Source: Burkholderia sp052045245 (GTDB taxonomy: Bacteria > Pseudomonadota > Gammaproteobacteria > Burkholderiales > Burkholderiaceae). From it: a stretch of DNA of 64,000 bases. The translations under genes and the position numbers were made by a program. Shown piece after piece: positions 17,525 through 26,526 of the stretch. The stretch lies in assembly GCF_052045245.1 (NCBI RefSeq), contig NZ_JBQEON010000010.1:1-64000 (forward strand), written 5' to 3'. Below the pieces are notes generated by a model. It was not told the origin of the DNA, searched no databases, and saw only the letters and a program-made list of their open reading frames with translations. Numbering within the stretch: the first letter of the stretch is position 1; every line of letters starts with the position of its first letter.

Positions 17525-17650
17525 GCGATGCATAAGCCTGACCTGCGCCGGCCGGTTGCCGGGCCCTTCTGGCCGGGGCCGGCGAATCCGCACGCCGCGG
17601 GCGGATAAGGTAGGGTCTTCGATGTGTCCCCGATAAATTATCGCGGGCAA

Positions 17651-17676
17651 GAAAAAGCCCGCTACTGGAGCGGGCT
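17651..17676 (-). terminator. Rho-independent terminator of the cepI operon
   Basis: Read on the minus strand: arms AGCCCGCT and AGCGGGCT around loop CCAGT, followed by TTTTTC. It lies about 220 bp past the last gene read from cepI. A short palindrome CGATAAATTATCG (17631-17643) lies just beyond. Confidence 0.8.
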
Positions 17677-17898
17677 GAATCCATGTTTGGAGACATGGAG
17701 GAGACAGATGCAACTTTAAGGGAAAACCCGAGGAATGGCAAGCCCTAGTTGTAATTGTGCAACGCAGCGTCAACCAGCGCGGTTGGCGAGGGCAGGCCAG
17801 TTCGCCGTACGGCCGTCGCGCGGCGGTATCTTGCGTCGGAACCGTTGTTGCGTTGGCGGCTGCCGCGTATCCATGTATCCGCGAGGCCGCTGGCTCCT

Positions 17899-18660
17899 TT
17901 ACATGCCACCGGCCCGCGCATGCGCGGCAAACGCACCGAACCGCTCCTGCGCGACCGGCACCGCGTACTTGTTTCTCATCTCGGTCTCGATCCACGCACA
18001 GGCCTCGCGCGCGCAGTCGGTCAGTGCGTGCCGCGTCGCGTGCCCGTCGATGTCGTAGACGAAGCGGACACCGACCTCGTCGTCGGACACCTGCCGCTGC
18101 AACTGGTTGAGCTGCAGTTGCGGCCCGTGCCGCTGCGATAGCGCGCGCAGTTCATCGAAGTGATATTCGAGCCAGTCGGCGAAAAACAGCGCATCGCTGT
18201 GGCAGCGCAGACGGAACGCCGCGCTGCGCGACGGACGCTGCGCGGTGTCGCCGGTCGCCTGCCGCTCGCCGTCCGGTGCGACGGTCGCATCGACGGGCGC
18301 GAGCGGCTGCCGGATCTGCCGGTACGGTTCGCGCTCGCGCAGCGCGTGCCACAGCAGTTCGTCGCCGGCGGCGCCGGACGGCTGCATCGTCAGATCGTGC
18401 CGGCCGCCGCCGACAGCGGCGACGTCGCGGATCACGAGCCGCAGCGAGCAGATCGGCTCGTCCGCAACCAGCAGCGTCGCCGCCCGCGGCAGCCCGCACA
18501 CGAGCGGCGCAGCGCCGGCCGCACGGAACACGAGCCCGCTGCGATCGAGCCGTACGAGCGGCAGCGGCCGCGGAAACGACGGGTACGCGACCGCGATGCG
18601 GGCGCCGCCGGCACCCGTCAACCCGGGCATCATCGCGCGCAAGACCTGAGACTGGTCCAC
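17899..18660 (-). CDS. Conserved hypothetical protein downstream of cepI
   Basis: A 253-residue predicted soluble protein without signal peptide or membrane segments. It has no motif I recognise; the middle is rich in Arg and Gln and the C-terminus contains WIETEMRNKYAVP. It starts 52 bp after the cepI stop in the same direction and is followed by a terminator, so co-transcription with cepI and quorum control are likely. In B. cenocepacia J2315 the gene at this position is, from memory, BCAM1871, reported to be cotranscribed with cepI. Its biochemical role is unknown to me. Confidence 0.7.
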   Translation of the reverse strand: MDQSQVLRAMMPGLTGAGGARIAVAYPSFPRPLPLVRLDRSGLVFRAAGAAPLVCGLPRAATLLVADEPICSLRLVIRDVAAVGGGRHDLTMQPSGAAGDELLWHALREREPYRQIRQPLAPVDATVAPDGERQATGDTAQRPSRSAAFRLRCHSDALFFADWLEYHFDELRALSQRHGPQLQLNQLQRQVSDDEVGVRFVYDIDGHATRHALTDCAREACAWIETEMRNKYAVPVAQERFGAFAAHARAGGM

Positions 18661-18712
18661 AGTATTTCTCCTTCGTTACGAGGCTGCCCGGCCGGACTAC
18701 GCGCGTTCCGGC

Positions 18713-19321
18713 TCAGGCGGCGATGGCTTGCCGGGCGGCCCGTCCCGGCTCGATTCCCAGTGAAGCAAACGTTTGCGGATCGATGTCGATCCAGCACGCG
18801 ACTACCAGACGGCCGTCCACCTGTTTCGGTGGGCCTGCCCGGTGCGCGTGCACGCCGATCCGGCGGAACAGCCGCTCCATGCTCGCGAACGTCACGCCGA
18901 TCAGCTGTCGCGCGCCCAGCTGCGCCGCGCATTCGACGACCGCGGCGAGCATCGGGCGGACGGCCCACTCGGCGTTGCCCGGTCCACCTTCGTCGCCGGT
19001 CGCCGCGAACCGCGACAGCTCCCAGACGGCCGCCGATTGCGGCAGCGCGACGTCTTCGGCGATCAGGTCGGCGAACAGCGACTTCAGCAGATACGGGCGG
19101 GTGGTCGGCAACAGGCGCGCACATCCGCACACGTCGCCGCCGGCGTTTCTCGCGAACACGTAGACGGTATCGTCGCGATCGAACTGGTCGCGCTCGAAAC
19201 CTTCGTTCGCCGACGGCAGCGCCCAACCGAGCTGTTCGACGAACACGCGGCGCCGATAGCGCCCGAGATCCGCTGCAAGTTCGTGTGGCAATCGCCCTTC
19301 ATCGTGAACGAAGGTCCGCAT
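18713..19321 (-). CDS. cepI: N-acyl-homoserine lactone synthase CepI
   Basis: A 202-residue LuxI-family enzyme that makes C8-homoserine lactone (with some C6) from acyl-ACP and S-adenosylmethionine in the cytoplasm. The conserved family residues are present: Phe27, Trp33, Asp45, Asp48, Arg69, Glu101 and Arg104 (VWELSRFA). The sequence matches B. cepacia complex CepI as I remember it. The start at 19321 follows GAGG. A CepR binding site lies about 64-79 bp upstream (19385-19400). It is in line with rsaM upstream and the hypothetical gene downstream. Confidence 0.96.
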   Translation of the reverse strand: MRTFVHDEGRLPHELAADLGRYRRRVFVEQLGWALPSANEGFERDQFDRDDTVYVFARNAGGDVCGCARLLPTTRPYLLKSLFADLIAEDVALPQSAAVWELSRFAATGDEGGPGNAEWAVRPMLAAVVECAAQLGARQLIGVTFASMERLFRRIGVHAHRAGPPKQVDGRLVVACWIDIDPQTFASLGIEPGRAARQAIAA

Positions 19322-19382
19322 GGTGTCCTCGGATCGGTACTTTGGTATGCACGCATTACAGCGCGCGTCCCGAGGAGGCGGT

Positions 19383-19400
19383 AACTGGTAACTCTTACAG
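19383..19400 (-). promoter_or_regulatory. CepR box (lux-box) of the cepI promoter
   Basis: Read on the minus strand the site is CTGTAAGAGTTACCAGTT; its 16-bp core is CTG-N10-CAG. This matches the published cep box in the B. cenocepacia cepI promoter as I recall it. It lies upstream of the cepI start, consistent with CepR-AHL activation (positive feedback). Confidence 0.92.
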
Positions 19401-19531
19401 GGTGAACGGTGCGCCGAGACGATTCGACCAGTGGTAACGGTTTCTTGATCGACGGGATTGAAATGCGGGCGGCTTTTGCTTATAAAGAGCGCCAGTCATG
19501 CGGAAATGTCAGGGGAAAGCGCGGCCAGTTG

Positions 19532-19975
19532 TCACTGGAGCGTCGGACCGGCATCATAGGCGTCGTTGCAGCCGAGCAGTGCCGACGCGACCGCGGCGGC
19601 CCAGTCGATGCAGGCAAGCCGCGCGGCGAGCGCGGCGGCGGTGCGGAACATGCCGAGATCGGCGCCGGTGGCGTCGACGGCCATGATGTTGCTGCGGACG
19701 TCGCCGCCCGCAATCACGAACGTGCCCGTCGCGCGTTCGAGATACCAGTCCCAGCCGACCGTCAGGTATGCGACGCCGGCGCCGGCCGGGCGGTGCCATT
19801 CGGTGTAGCCGGCCAGGCGCGCGTCGATGGCGCTGTCGCGCAGTTCCGCGCGCAGCGATGCATCGAGGCCGCTGGCGACATGGTCGAGCACGAGCGCGGC
19901 CAGTGCGCTTTCGGACAGGCGCACGTAGCCGTCCGGAGACGGGCCGCGGACCGGGTGCAACAAAGGTGAAGTCAT
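19532..19975 (-). CDS. rsaM: RsaM-family quorum-sensing modulator
   Basis: A 147-residue protein encoded between cepI and cepR, the position of the RsaM-like repressor in Burkholderia. RsaM proteins have no HTH and dampen AHL production by an incompletely understood mechanism. The sequence contains WYLERATGTFVIAGGDVRSNIM and a small-residue-rich C-terminus (LAARLACIDWAAAVASALLG), as in the family. It is divergent from cepR and runs toward cepI, ending 210 bp before the cepI start. A second cep-box-like dyad lies in its promoter (20012-20027). Confidence 0.88.
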   Translation of the reverse strand: MTSPLLHPVRGPSPDGYVRLSESALAALVLDHVASGLDASLRAELRDSAIDARLAGYTEWHRPAGAGVAYLTVGWDWYLERATGTFVIAGGDVRSNIMAVDATGADLGMFRTAAALAARLACIDWAAAVASALLGCNDAYDAGPTLQ

Positions 19976-20011
19976 GCGCGGAATGTATCAGCCCCGAACC
20001 GGCGCTGGCAC

Positions 20012-20027
20012 CTGACAGGTATGACAG
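20012..20027. promoter_or_regulatory. Candidate second cep box in the rsaM-cepR divergent promoter
   Basis: CTGACAGGTATGACAG has the same CTG-N10-CAG architecture as the cepI box. It lies 21 bp before the cepR start and 36 bp before the rsaM start, so it could serve activation of rsaM and repression of cepR. Binding is inferred. Confidence 0.5.
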
Positions 20028-20048
20028 CGTGACGTTGTCGGAGAAAAG

Positions 20049-20768
20049 ATGGAACTGCGCTGGCAGGATGCCTACCAACAATTCAGCGCCGCGGAAGACG
20101 AGCAGCAGCTCTTCCAGCGGATCGCCGCTTATTCTAAACGCCTCGGCTTCGAATATTGCTGTTACGGCATTCGCGTGCCGCTGCCCGTGTCGAAGCCGGC
20201 CGTCGCGATCTTCAATACCTATCCGGACGGCTGGATGGCGCACTACCAGGCGCAGAACTACATCGAGATCGACTCGACGGTTCGCGACGGCGCGCAGAGC
20301 ACCAACATGATCGTCTGGCCGGACGTCGACCGGATCGATCCGTGCCCGTTGTGGCAGGACGCGCGCGACTTCGGGCTGTCGGTCGGCGTCGCGCAGTCGA
20401 GCTGGGCCGCGCGCGGCGCATTCGGGCTGTTGAGCATCGCGCGTCATGCGGACCGGCTCACGCCGGCCGAGATCAACATGCTGACGCTGCAGACCAACTG
20501 GCTCGCGAACCTGTCGCATTCGCTGATGAGCCGCTTCATGGTGCCGAAGCTGTCGCCCGAATCGAGCGTCACGCTGACCGCCCGCGAGCGCGAGGTGCTG
20601 TGCTGGACGGCCGAAGGCAAGACCGCGTGCGAGATCGGCCAGATCCTCAGCATCTCGGAGCGCACGGTCAACTTCCACGTGAACAACATCCTCGAGAAGC
20701 TCGCCGCGACCAACAAGGTCCAGGCGGTGGTCAAGGCGATGTCGGCCGGACTCATCGATACGCCCTGA
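20049..20768 (+). CDS. cepR: AHL-responsive transcriptional regulator CepR
   Basis: A 239-residue LuxR-family regulator. The autoinducer-binding domain (about 15-160) holds Trp62, Tyr66 and Asp75 of the ligand pocket; the residue after Asp75 is Ser where many LuxR proteins have Pro. The C-terminal GerE-type HTH (about 172-235) keeps Glu180, Leu184 and Gly190. The sequence matches B. cepacia complex CepR as I remember it. It responds to the CepI product C8-HSL and controls proteases, siderophores, biofilm and virulence genes. Confidence 0.96.
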   Translation: MELRWQDAYQQFSAAEDEQQLFQRIAAYSKRLGFEYCCYGIRVPLPVSKPAVAIFNTYPDGWMAHYQAQNYIEIDSTVRDGAQSTNMIVWPDVDRIDPCPLWQDARDFGLSVGVAQSSWAARGAFGLLSIARHADRLTPAEINMLTLQTNWLANLSHSLMSRFMVPKLSPESSVTLTAREREVLCWTAEGKTACEIGQILSISERTVNFHVNNILEKLAATNKVQAVVKAMSAGLIDTP

Positions 20769-20811
20769 CGGCGCGCCGGCGGCGGGGCGAACCCGTCGTG
20801 CCGGCCGCCGC

Positions 20812-21519
20812 TCATTCCATCATCGGTTCCGCTTCCTTCGCGGTCCAGCTCACGCTGGAAATGCTCTTCTCCATGCTCATCCGGCTCGCGATCTGCTCGA
20901 GCTTCTGCTGATCCTTCGGATGCAGCTTCAGCGTCGCGGTCACCTTCAGCCGGTCGGGCTGCTCGGGCACGTCCTCGCTCGTGAGGCTCTGGAACGACAG
21001 CGGCTTCGCGTACATCGAATTCGACAGCAGCGTGCGGATGTGTACCTCGTCGGAGGTCAGGCAGATCACGGTGATCTGGTATTCGCGCACGAGGTCGGCG
21101 TTCGACACGGGGGTCGCGTTGATCGCCTGGCTGACGCCGCGCAGCACCGTGTTGGTGAGCAGCACGACACCCGTGCCGGCCAGTGCCGGCACGAAGTGGC
21201 CGGAGCCGGCCAGCACGCCGACGGCGGCCGAGCACCACAGCGTCGCGGCGGTGTTGATGCCCTGGATCGAACCCTTGTCGCGCATGATCACGCCGCCGCC
21301 GAGAAAGCCGACGCCCGACACGACGTACGCGGCGATCTGCGTGACGCCGGCCACGCCGTTGCCGGTCAGCACGCCGAGCGTGACGAACAGGCACGCGCCG
21401 CTCGCGACGAGCGTGATCGTGCGCAGGCCCGCCGTGCGTTGCCGCATCTGGCGTTCGAGGCCGATCGCGACGCCGCAGGCGAACGCCGTGAAAAGACGGA
21501 GTGCGAAATCGAGAGTCAT
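20812..21519 (-). CDS. MgtC/SapB family membrane protein
   Basis: A 235-residue protein with an N-terminal MgtC domain of four or five transmembrane helices (residues about 1-140; GVAIGLERQMRQRTAGLRT, GVGFLGGGVIM, GINTAATLWCSAAVGVLAG) and a soluble ACT-like C-terminal domain (about 150-235). MgtC proteins act in magnesium limitation and intracellular survival of pathogens by modulating F-type ATP synthase or related targets. The start at 21519 (MTLDFALR) is preferred over one nine codons upstream. It is convergent with cepR, with only 43 bp between. Confidence 0.88.
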   Translation of the reverse strand: MTLDFALRLFTAFACGVAIGLERQMRQRTAGLRTITLVASGACLFVTLGVLTGNGVAGVTQIAAYVVSGVGFLGGGVIMRDKGSIQGINTAATLWCSAAVGVLAGSGHFVPALAGTGVVLLTNTVLRGVSQAINATPVSNADLVREYQITVICLTSDEVHIRTLLSNSMYAKPLSFQSLTSEDVPEQPDRLKVTATLKLHPKDQQKLEQIASRMSMEKSISSVSWTAKEAEPMME

Positions 21520-21874
21520 GGTTGTCCTGCCGTGCAAGGAGCGCATGCCGACCCGCGTCGCGGCGGCGCGAAGCCGAACGCGGCACGATGGCCGTCAGCG
21601 CGCGGTACTGTACCGCGCGAATGCGTCATTCAGTGTGAAACGGATGGCGTGCGGGCTCGCGGAACGCGAGCCGCGGCAGGAGCACTGCGGCGGACAGGCG
21701 TTCAGGCGGCAAGCGGCGCACGCAACGGAGTGCTGCAACTGTCCACGATGGTTCCTGAAGGAAGAATGGGCGGCATTCTAGTGGGCCGCCCGCGCACGCG
21801 TCAACCGGTTTGGCGGCCGGCCGCGAACGGCCGGCGCGTTGCCGCGGCGAGTGTTGCGGCGGTCGCTGCGACGG

Positions 21875-23422
21875 CTACTGCGATGCGCCGATCGTGCCCG
21901 TGGCGAGCGCGAGTGCGGCGGCTGCCGACAAGGCCCCGGCGTAGCTGTCGACTTCCGCATTGCGCGCGGCGAGCAGCTGGCTTTGCGCGATCGTCGCATC
22001 GGTGACCGAGCCGACGCCGTTGCGGTAGGCCGTCAGCGCCGCGTCGTAGCTCGTCTGCGCGGCATCGACGAGCGCGCTGGCCGCATCGTGCGACGCGAGG
22101 CTCGTCTGCACCGCGTTCTGCGCGGCGACAACCTGGCGGACGGCTTCCTCCTTGGTCCGCGTGAGCCGCGCGGACGCGCTTTGCGCATCGTTGCGGGCCT
22201 GCATCAGCACCGCCGAGCGCAGGCCGCCGTCGTACAGCGGAATCGTCACGCCGAGGAACACGCCGCCGCCGTAGCGGCTGCCGTTCAGGTTGACGGTCGG
22301 CGCCTGGTCGCCGATCGCGGGCAGCGCGGAGATGGACGTGCCGCCGCTCGCGTACGACGTCGATGCGGACAGGAAGACCTTCGGCATGAACGCCGCTTCC
22401 GCGGCCTTGATCTTCGCGCGATTGGCCTGTTCGAGCGCATACGCGCCTTGCAGGTCGGGGCGGCGCGCGATCGCGTCCGCCACGATTGCATCGACCGACG
22501 ACGCGAGGGCCGGCGGCAGTGGCCGCAACGGCAGCGCGGCGATCGACGGCTTCGACAGCGGCGAAATGCCGAGCGCGGAAACCAGCGCGAGGTAGCTGTC
22601 GCTTTCCGTGCCGTTCGCCTGCACGAGCGCGAGATTCGCCTGCGCGCGGTTCTGCGTCGCCTGCGCGAGTTCGACGACGGTGCCGACGCCTTGCCTGAGC
22701 CGCGCGCGGGACGCCGCGAGGATCGCGTCCGCGTTCGCGAGGCCCTGCTGCGCGCTGGCCGCGCGCGAGCGGGCGGCTTCGTACCGGTAGTACGCGACGC
22801 TCACGTCGTGGATCACTTGCTGATGCACGGCGGTGAATGCGACGTTCGACGCGATCGACGCCTGTTCGGCCGCCTCGACGCGCGCCGCCCGGCCGCCGAA
22901 ATCGAACAGCAGCCATTGCAGCGACAGCGCCGAGATCGTGCCGTGCGCCGTGGTGTTGCTCGACGCGTCGCCGAGGATCGTCGACGTCGAGCCGTGGTTC
23001 GCCTGGTAGGCGCCCATCGCCGTCGCGGACAGGCTCGGCAGGTACGCGGCCTTCGCGATGCCGACCGCGAGCGCCGCGTTGCGTGCGTCGTTCCATGCGA
23101 TGCGGGTCAGCGGATTCGTCGATTCGGCGAGATCGATCAGCTCGGGCAGCGTGTACGGATGCGTGGCGTCGAGCGCGGCGGGCGGCGATACCGACGCGAG
23201 CGCGGGCGAGGCCGGCAGCGTGTAGTCGTGCGGCGCGCGTTGCGCGGACGCCAGCGGCGGCGCCGGCACGATGTCGCCCGCGGCCGACGTTTGCGGCTGC
23301 CACGGACGGTCGGGGGCCGCCGGCGCCAGATCGATCGACGACGTGGCGCAACCGGTCAGCGCGAGGGCGGTCGCGAGCGCGGCGGCGGCGATCGGCGCCG
23401 CCGGCGGTTCAGGGACGCGCAT
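21875..23422 (-). CDS. Outer-membrane efflux lipoprotein, MdtP/NodT type
   Basis: A 515-residue RND/MFS-type outer-membrane factor: lipobox LTGC with Cys25 as the acylation site, then two outer-membrane efflux repeats forming the beta-barrel and the long periplasmic alpha-barrel (repeated heptad-like stretches such as DAILAASRARLRQGVGTVVELAQA and AQTSYDAALTAYRNGVGSVTDATIAQ). It is the last gene of a four-gene efflux operon; its start lies inside the end of the FUSC gene (14-bp overlap). Together they should export small, probably aromatic or cationic, compounds across both membranes. Confidence 0.9.
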   Translation of the reverse strand: MRVPEPPAAPIAAAALATALALTGCATSSIDLAPAAPDRPWQPQTSAAGDIVPAPPLASAQRAPHDYTLPASPALASVSPPAALDATHPYTLPELIDLAESTNPLTRIAWNDARNAALAVGIAKAAYLPSLSATAMGAYQANHGSTSTILGDASSNTTAHGTISALSLQWLLFDFGGRAARVEAAEQASIASNVAFTAVHQQVIHDVSVAYYRYEAARSRAASAQQGLANADAILAASRARLRQGVGTVVELAQATQNRAQANLALVQANGTESDSYLALVSALGISPLSKPSIAALPLRPLPPALASSVDAIVADAIARRPDLQGAYALEQANRAKIKAAEAAFMPKVFLSASTSYASGGTSISALPAIGDQAPTVNLNGSRYGGGVFLGVTIPLYDGGLRSAVLMQARNDAQSASARLTRTKEEAVRQVVAAQNAVQTSLASHDAASALVDAAQTSYDAALTAYRNGVGSVTDATIAQSQLLAARNAEVDSYAGALSAAAALALATGTIGASQ

Positions 23423-25496
23423 GAGGGGCAGGCTCCTTCGGGGTGGCTTGACGCGCGGCATCGGCGATGTGGGCGAGCCGCGTGTCGATCAGGTTCAGCA
23501 GTGCGTCGCGCGCAGGGTCGGCGGGCGCGGCGGCCGGCGGCGGAGCCGGCACGGCGGCTGCGGGTGCCGCTGCGGTAGAGGTCGGCATCGGCGCGGCGGC
23601 GCCGGCCGCCGGATCGTCGTCGCGCAGTTCGACCACGCGCGCGAGCCGCGCATCGATCGCCGCATCGCCCGGCGCGCGTTCGGCGAGCAGGAACAGCGGG
23701 CCTTCGAGCGCGCCGAGTTCCGCGAGCGCGCGCCGCCGGGTGGCGAGCCACGTGGCGGCCGGCCGCACCCACGACGGCTCGTAGTGGACGAGGCCGAGCT
23801 CCTGCGCGATCGCACCGTGGCGCGCGAAGGCTTCGGCGGCGAGCGTGCGGCGTTCGGCCGGCGGCACGACCTGCGCGATACGGCGCCACTGGTCGAGCAG
23901 CGCGGCGAGCGCGACGTCGATCTGCTTGCCGATGCTGACCGGCCAGATGCGCGTGAAGACGAGATACACGGCGAGGTTGCCGAGCAGGATGCCGATCGTG
24001 CGATCGCGCGCGATCGTCAGGTCGAAGCCGGGGCCGGCGCCCTGGATCACGCACAGGAAAAACGCGAAGGCGATCTGGAAGCCCGCGTAGCCGATGCGCG
24101 GCGAGCCGAACGCGACCCACGCGGAGATCCACGCGCCGGCGAACACCAGCGCCATCAACTGACCGACCGACGACAGCGCCGGCACGACGAACACGAGCGC
24201 CGCGGTGCCGAGCAGCGCGCCGACGATGCAGCCGGCGATCCGCAACGTGAGCTTCTCGACCGTTTCGGCCGTCGAGCCGAGCGACACGATGTAGCAGGTG
24301 ACGACGCACGTATGGATGCCCGACCAGTCGAGCTGCGAATACAGCAGATAGCAGAAGATCGCCGCGGCGGTCGTCTTCAGCGCATAGCGGATATGGTCGG
24401 GATTGCTGCGCGCATCCGGCAGGAAGAAGCCGCCGCGCGGTGCCGGTGCCGGCGATGCGGCGGGTTCGGGGCGGACGGCAGCGGGTGCGGCCGGTGCCGA
24501 TGCATCGGCCGCCGCGTCCGCCACGTCCGGTTCCGCGAAGCGCGTGATCGCCGCATGGAGATCCGTCGCGGCGATGCGCGCGAGCCGCGGCAGCACATCG
24601 GCCGGTGGCAGCGCGAGCGTCACGTCGACCGGATAGCCGCCGCGCTCGAGCAGGGCCGCCATCTCGTCGAGCGTGGCCGCGATCGGGGTGGCGAACGCGG
24701 CGGGCAGCCGCGCGTCCGGTTCGCGATCGATCAGCGCGACGCCAACCAGCAGCGCCGTGCTCGACGCAATGGCCTGGCGCAGCGCCGCGACGTCGGCGGC
24801 GCTCGACGAGCCTTCGAGTGTCGACAGCTTGAGCCAGGTCAGCAACTGCTTGTCGCCTTCGCGCAGGCTCGCGTCGAACGCGGCGCGCGTGTCGTCGTCG
24901 CCGCGCAGCCGCAGCGCGGCGAGCCGCAGCCGCCTCGCGAGCTGCGCGAACGCGAGCCGGCGCGGCGACGGCGCGATCAGCAGGTTGACGACGATCGCGA
25001 CGCCCACGGGAATCGCGATCGTCAGCCAGATGTAGAGCAGCGCGCGTGTCGCGGCTTCGCCGAACGGGGCGAGGCCGAGCTGGTCGAGCCCGAAGCCGAC
25101 GATCATCGCCAGGATCGCGCCCACGGGGCGCAATTTGCTGGCCGACGTCAGGTACAACAGCCCGACCGACAGCACGGCCATGCACGCGACCCGCAGGATC
25201 GAATAGTCGATGCTGAAGATGGCGATGCCGAGCACGAGCCCGATCACGATCGTGACGATCAAGAGCAGCGCGGCCGCGAGCACGACGCTCGTCACGCGGT
25301 CGGCGCGGATCATGAAGAACACGACGTAGGCGGACAGCGCGGCTTCGGGCGTACCGTACGCGCTCGTCACGAGCACGGTCAGCGCGCAGATCAGTGCGAC
25401 CCGCACGGCGATCGACGTGCGCCCCGGAAACGGCGCGAGCAGCCGCAGGACTTCGCGCGGGCCCGGCGCGCGGACCTCAGCGGCAGGCTGCGCCAT
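23409..25496 (-). CDS. FUSC-family inner-membrane transporter, MdtO-like
   Basis: A 695-residue protein with two clusters of about five or six hydrophobic segments (about 25-200 and 355-530) separated by a soluble region, the FUSC/aromatic acid exporter architecture. The length fits E. coli MdtO (about 680). The second cluster contains the conserved YLLYSQLDW and RIGYAGFQIAFAFFL. A proline/alanine-rich tail (about 620-670) is unusual for the family. The start at 25496 has GAGG upstream and overlaps the HlyD gene by 20 bp, so translation is coupled. Confidence 0.85.
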   Translation of the reverse strand: MAQPAAEVRAPGPREVLRLLAPFPGRTSIAVRVALICALTVLVTSAYGTPEAALSAYVVFFMIRADRVTSVVLAAALLLIVTIVIGLVLGIAIFSIDYSILRVACMAVLSVGLLYLTSASKLRPVGAILAMIVGFGLDQLGLAPFGEAATRALLYIWLTIAIPVGVAIVVNLLIAPSPRRLAFAQLARRLRLAALRLRGDDDTRAAFDASLREGDKQLLTWLKLSTLEGSSSAADVAALRQAIASSTALLVGVALIDREPDARLPAAFATPIAATLDEMAALLERGGYPVDVTLALPPADVLPRLARIAATDLHAAITRFAEPDVADAAADASAPAAPAAVRPEPAASPAPAPRGGFFLPDARSNPDHIRYALKTTAAAIFCYLLYSQLDWSGIHTCVVTCYIVSLGSTAETVEKLTLRIAGCIVGALLGTAALVFVVPALSSVGQLMALVFAGAWISAWVAFGSPRIGYAGFQIAFAFFLCVIQGAGPGFDLTIARDRTIGILLGNLAVYLVFTRIWPVSIGKQIDVALAALLDQWRRIAQVVPPAERRTLAAEAFARHGAIAQELGLVHYEPSWVRPAATWLATRRRALAELGALEGPLFLLAERAPGDAAIDARLARVVELRDDDPAAGAAAPMPTSTAAAPAAAVPAPPPAAAPADPARDALLNLIDTRLAHIADAARQATPKEPAPHARP

Positions 25497-26526
25497 GCCG
25501 GACCTCGACGATCGCGCTCGCGCCGACACGCACGAGCTTGCCGTCGGGTTCGTCGAGCTTCACGCGCACCGGGAAGCGCTGCGCGACATGCACCCAGTTC
25601 ACCGAGCGCTGCACGATCGGCAATGCGCGCGGCAGGTTGATGCGATCGCTGTCCGAGATACCGGCGCCGATGCCGACGACCTTGCCCGTCAGCGGACGGC
25701 TGCGGTCGATCATCGAATAGACGGTCGCGCAGTCGCCGACCGCGATGCGGTTCAGCGACGTCTCGCGGAAATTGCCGACCGCGAACCATTCGCTCGCATC
25801 GATCAGCGTGAAGATCGACTGGTTCGGCGCGAGGGTTTCGCCGGCGAGCACGGTCAGGCCCGTCACCAACCCGTCGTACGGCGCGCGCACGACCGTATCG
25901 TCGAGCGCGTGCCGCGCGCGGGCGAGCGCGGCTTCGCGCGCATGAAGCGTCGCGATCGCGTCGGCGTCGTCGCCGATCGTCTGCGCGGATGCGCGCTGCT
26001 GTTCCTGCGCCTGCGCGAGCGACACGGCCGCGTCGCGCTGCCGGACCTTCGCCTGGTCGAACTGCTGCGCGCTGACGTAGCCCTGCGCGGCGAGCGGCGC
26101 GAGCCGGTTCACGTCGCGCGTCGTCAAATCGTGATTCTGCGTCGCACGCTTGACCTGCTCGGCCGCGACCGCCGCGTTCGAATGCTCGCCGATCAGCGCG
26201 CGGCGGCGGGTGGCAAGCGATGCTTGCGCGAGTTCGAGATCGGCCTGCGCCTGCGCGACGGTCAGCCGGTATGGCACCGGATCGATGACATACAGCAGGT
26301 CGCCTTTCGCGACGCGCTGGTTCTCGTGCACCGCAAGCTGCACGATGCGTCCGCCAACGGGCGACGCGACGTGCACGACATCGGCGTCGATCGACGCGTC
26401 GTCGGTGGACGGGTAGGCCGTCGTGCGGTGGTACGCATACGCGAGCGCGGCGATGCCGAGCGCGACGATCGCCAGCGCGATCACGCGGCCTTTCGTGGAG
26501 GGGCGGGCGATTCCGGCGGCCTTCAT
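25477..26526 (-). CDS. HlyD-family periplasmic adaptor subunit, MdtN-like
   Basis: A 349-residue membrane fusion protein: one N-terminal transmembrane anchor (about residues 14-32), a biotinyl-lipoyl half-motif (VASPVGGRIVQLAVHENQRVAKGDLLYVIDP), an alpha-helical hairpin (about 90-190), the second lipoyl half (VVRAPYDGLVTGLTVLAGETL) and a beta-barrel domain. It bridges the inner-membrane FUSC protein and the outer-membrane factor. Its ATG overlaps the stop of the preceding YtcA-type gene (ATGA). Confidence 0.88.
   Translation of the reverse strand: MKAAGIARPSTKGRVIALAIVALGIAALAYAYHRTTAYPSTDDASIDADVVHVASPVGGRIVQLAVHENQRVAKGDLLYVIDPVPYRLTVAQAQADLELAQASLATRRRALIGEHSNAAVAAEQVKRATQNHDLTTRDVNRLAPLAAQGYVSAQQFDQAKVRQRDAAVSLAQAQEQQRASAQTIGDDADAIATLHAREAALARARHALDDTVVRAPYDGLVTGLTVLAGETLAPNQSIFTLIDASEWFAVGNFRETSLNRIAVGDCATVYSMIDRSRPLTGKVVGIGAGISDSDRINLPRALPIVQRSVNWVHVAQRFPVRVKLDEPDGKLVRVGASAIVEVRHGAACR

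Noticed and set aside
17631..17643. Short palindrome CGATAAATTATCG beyond the cepI-operon terminator
   Set aside because: It may be an operator, but it lies past the terminator and has no gene whose promoter it would obviously serve.
18713..20768. CRISPR, prophage or integrated element around the quorum-sensing genes
   Set aside because: No repeats, integrase or tRNA-adjacent att sites are seen; the locus matches core B. cepacia complex organisation.
23271..25640. Long plus-strand open frame opposite the efflux genes
   Set aside because: Composition is almost entirely Arg/Gly/Ala/Asp with no hydrophobic pattern or motif; the minus strand encodes the recognisable efflux proteins.
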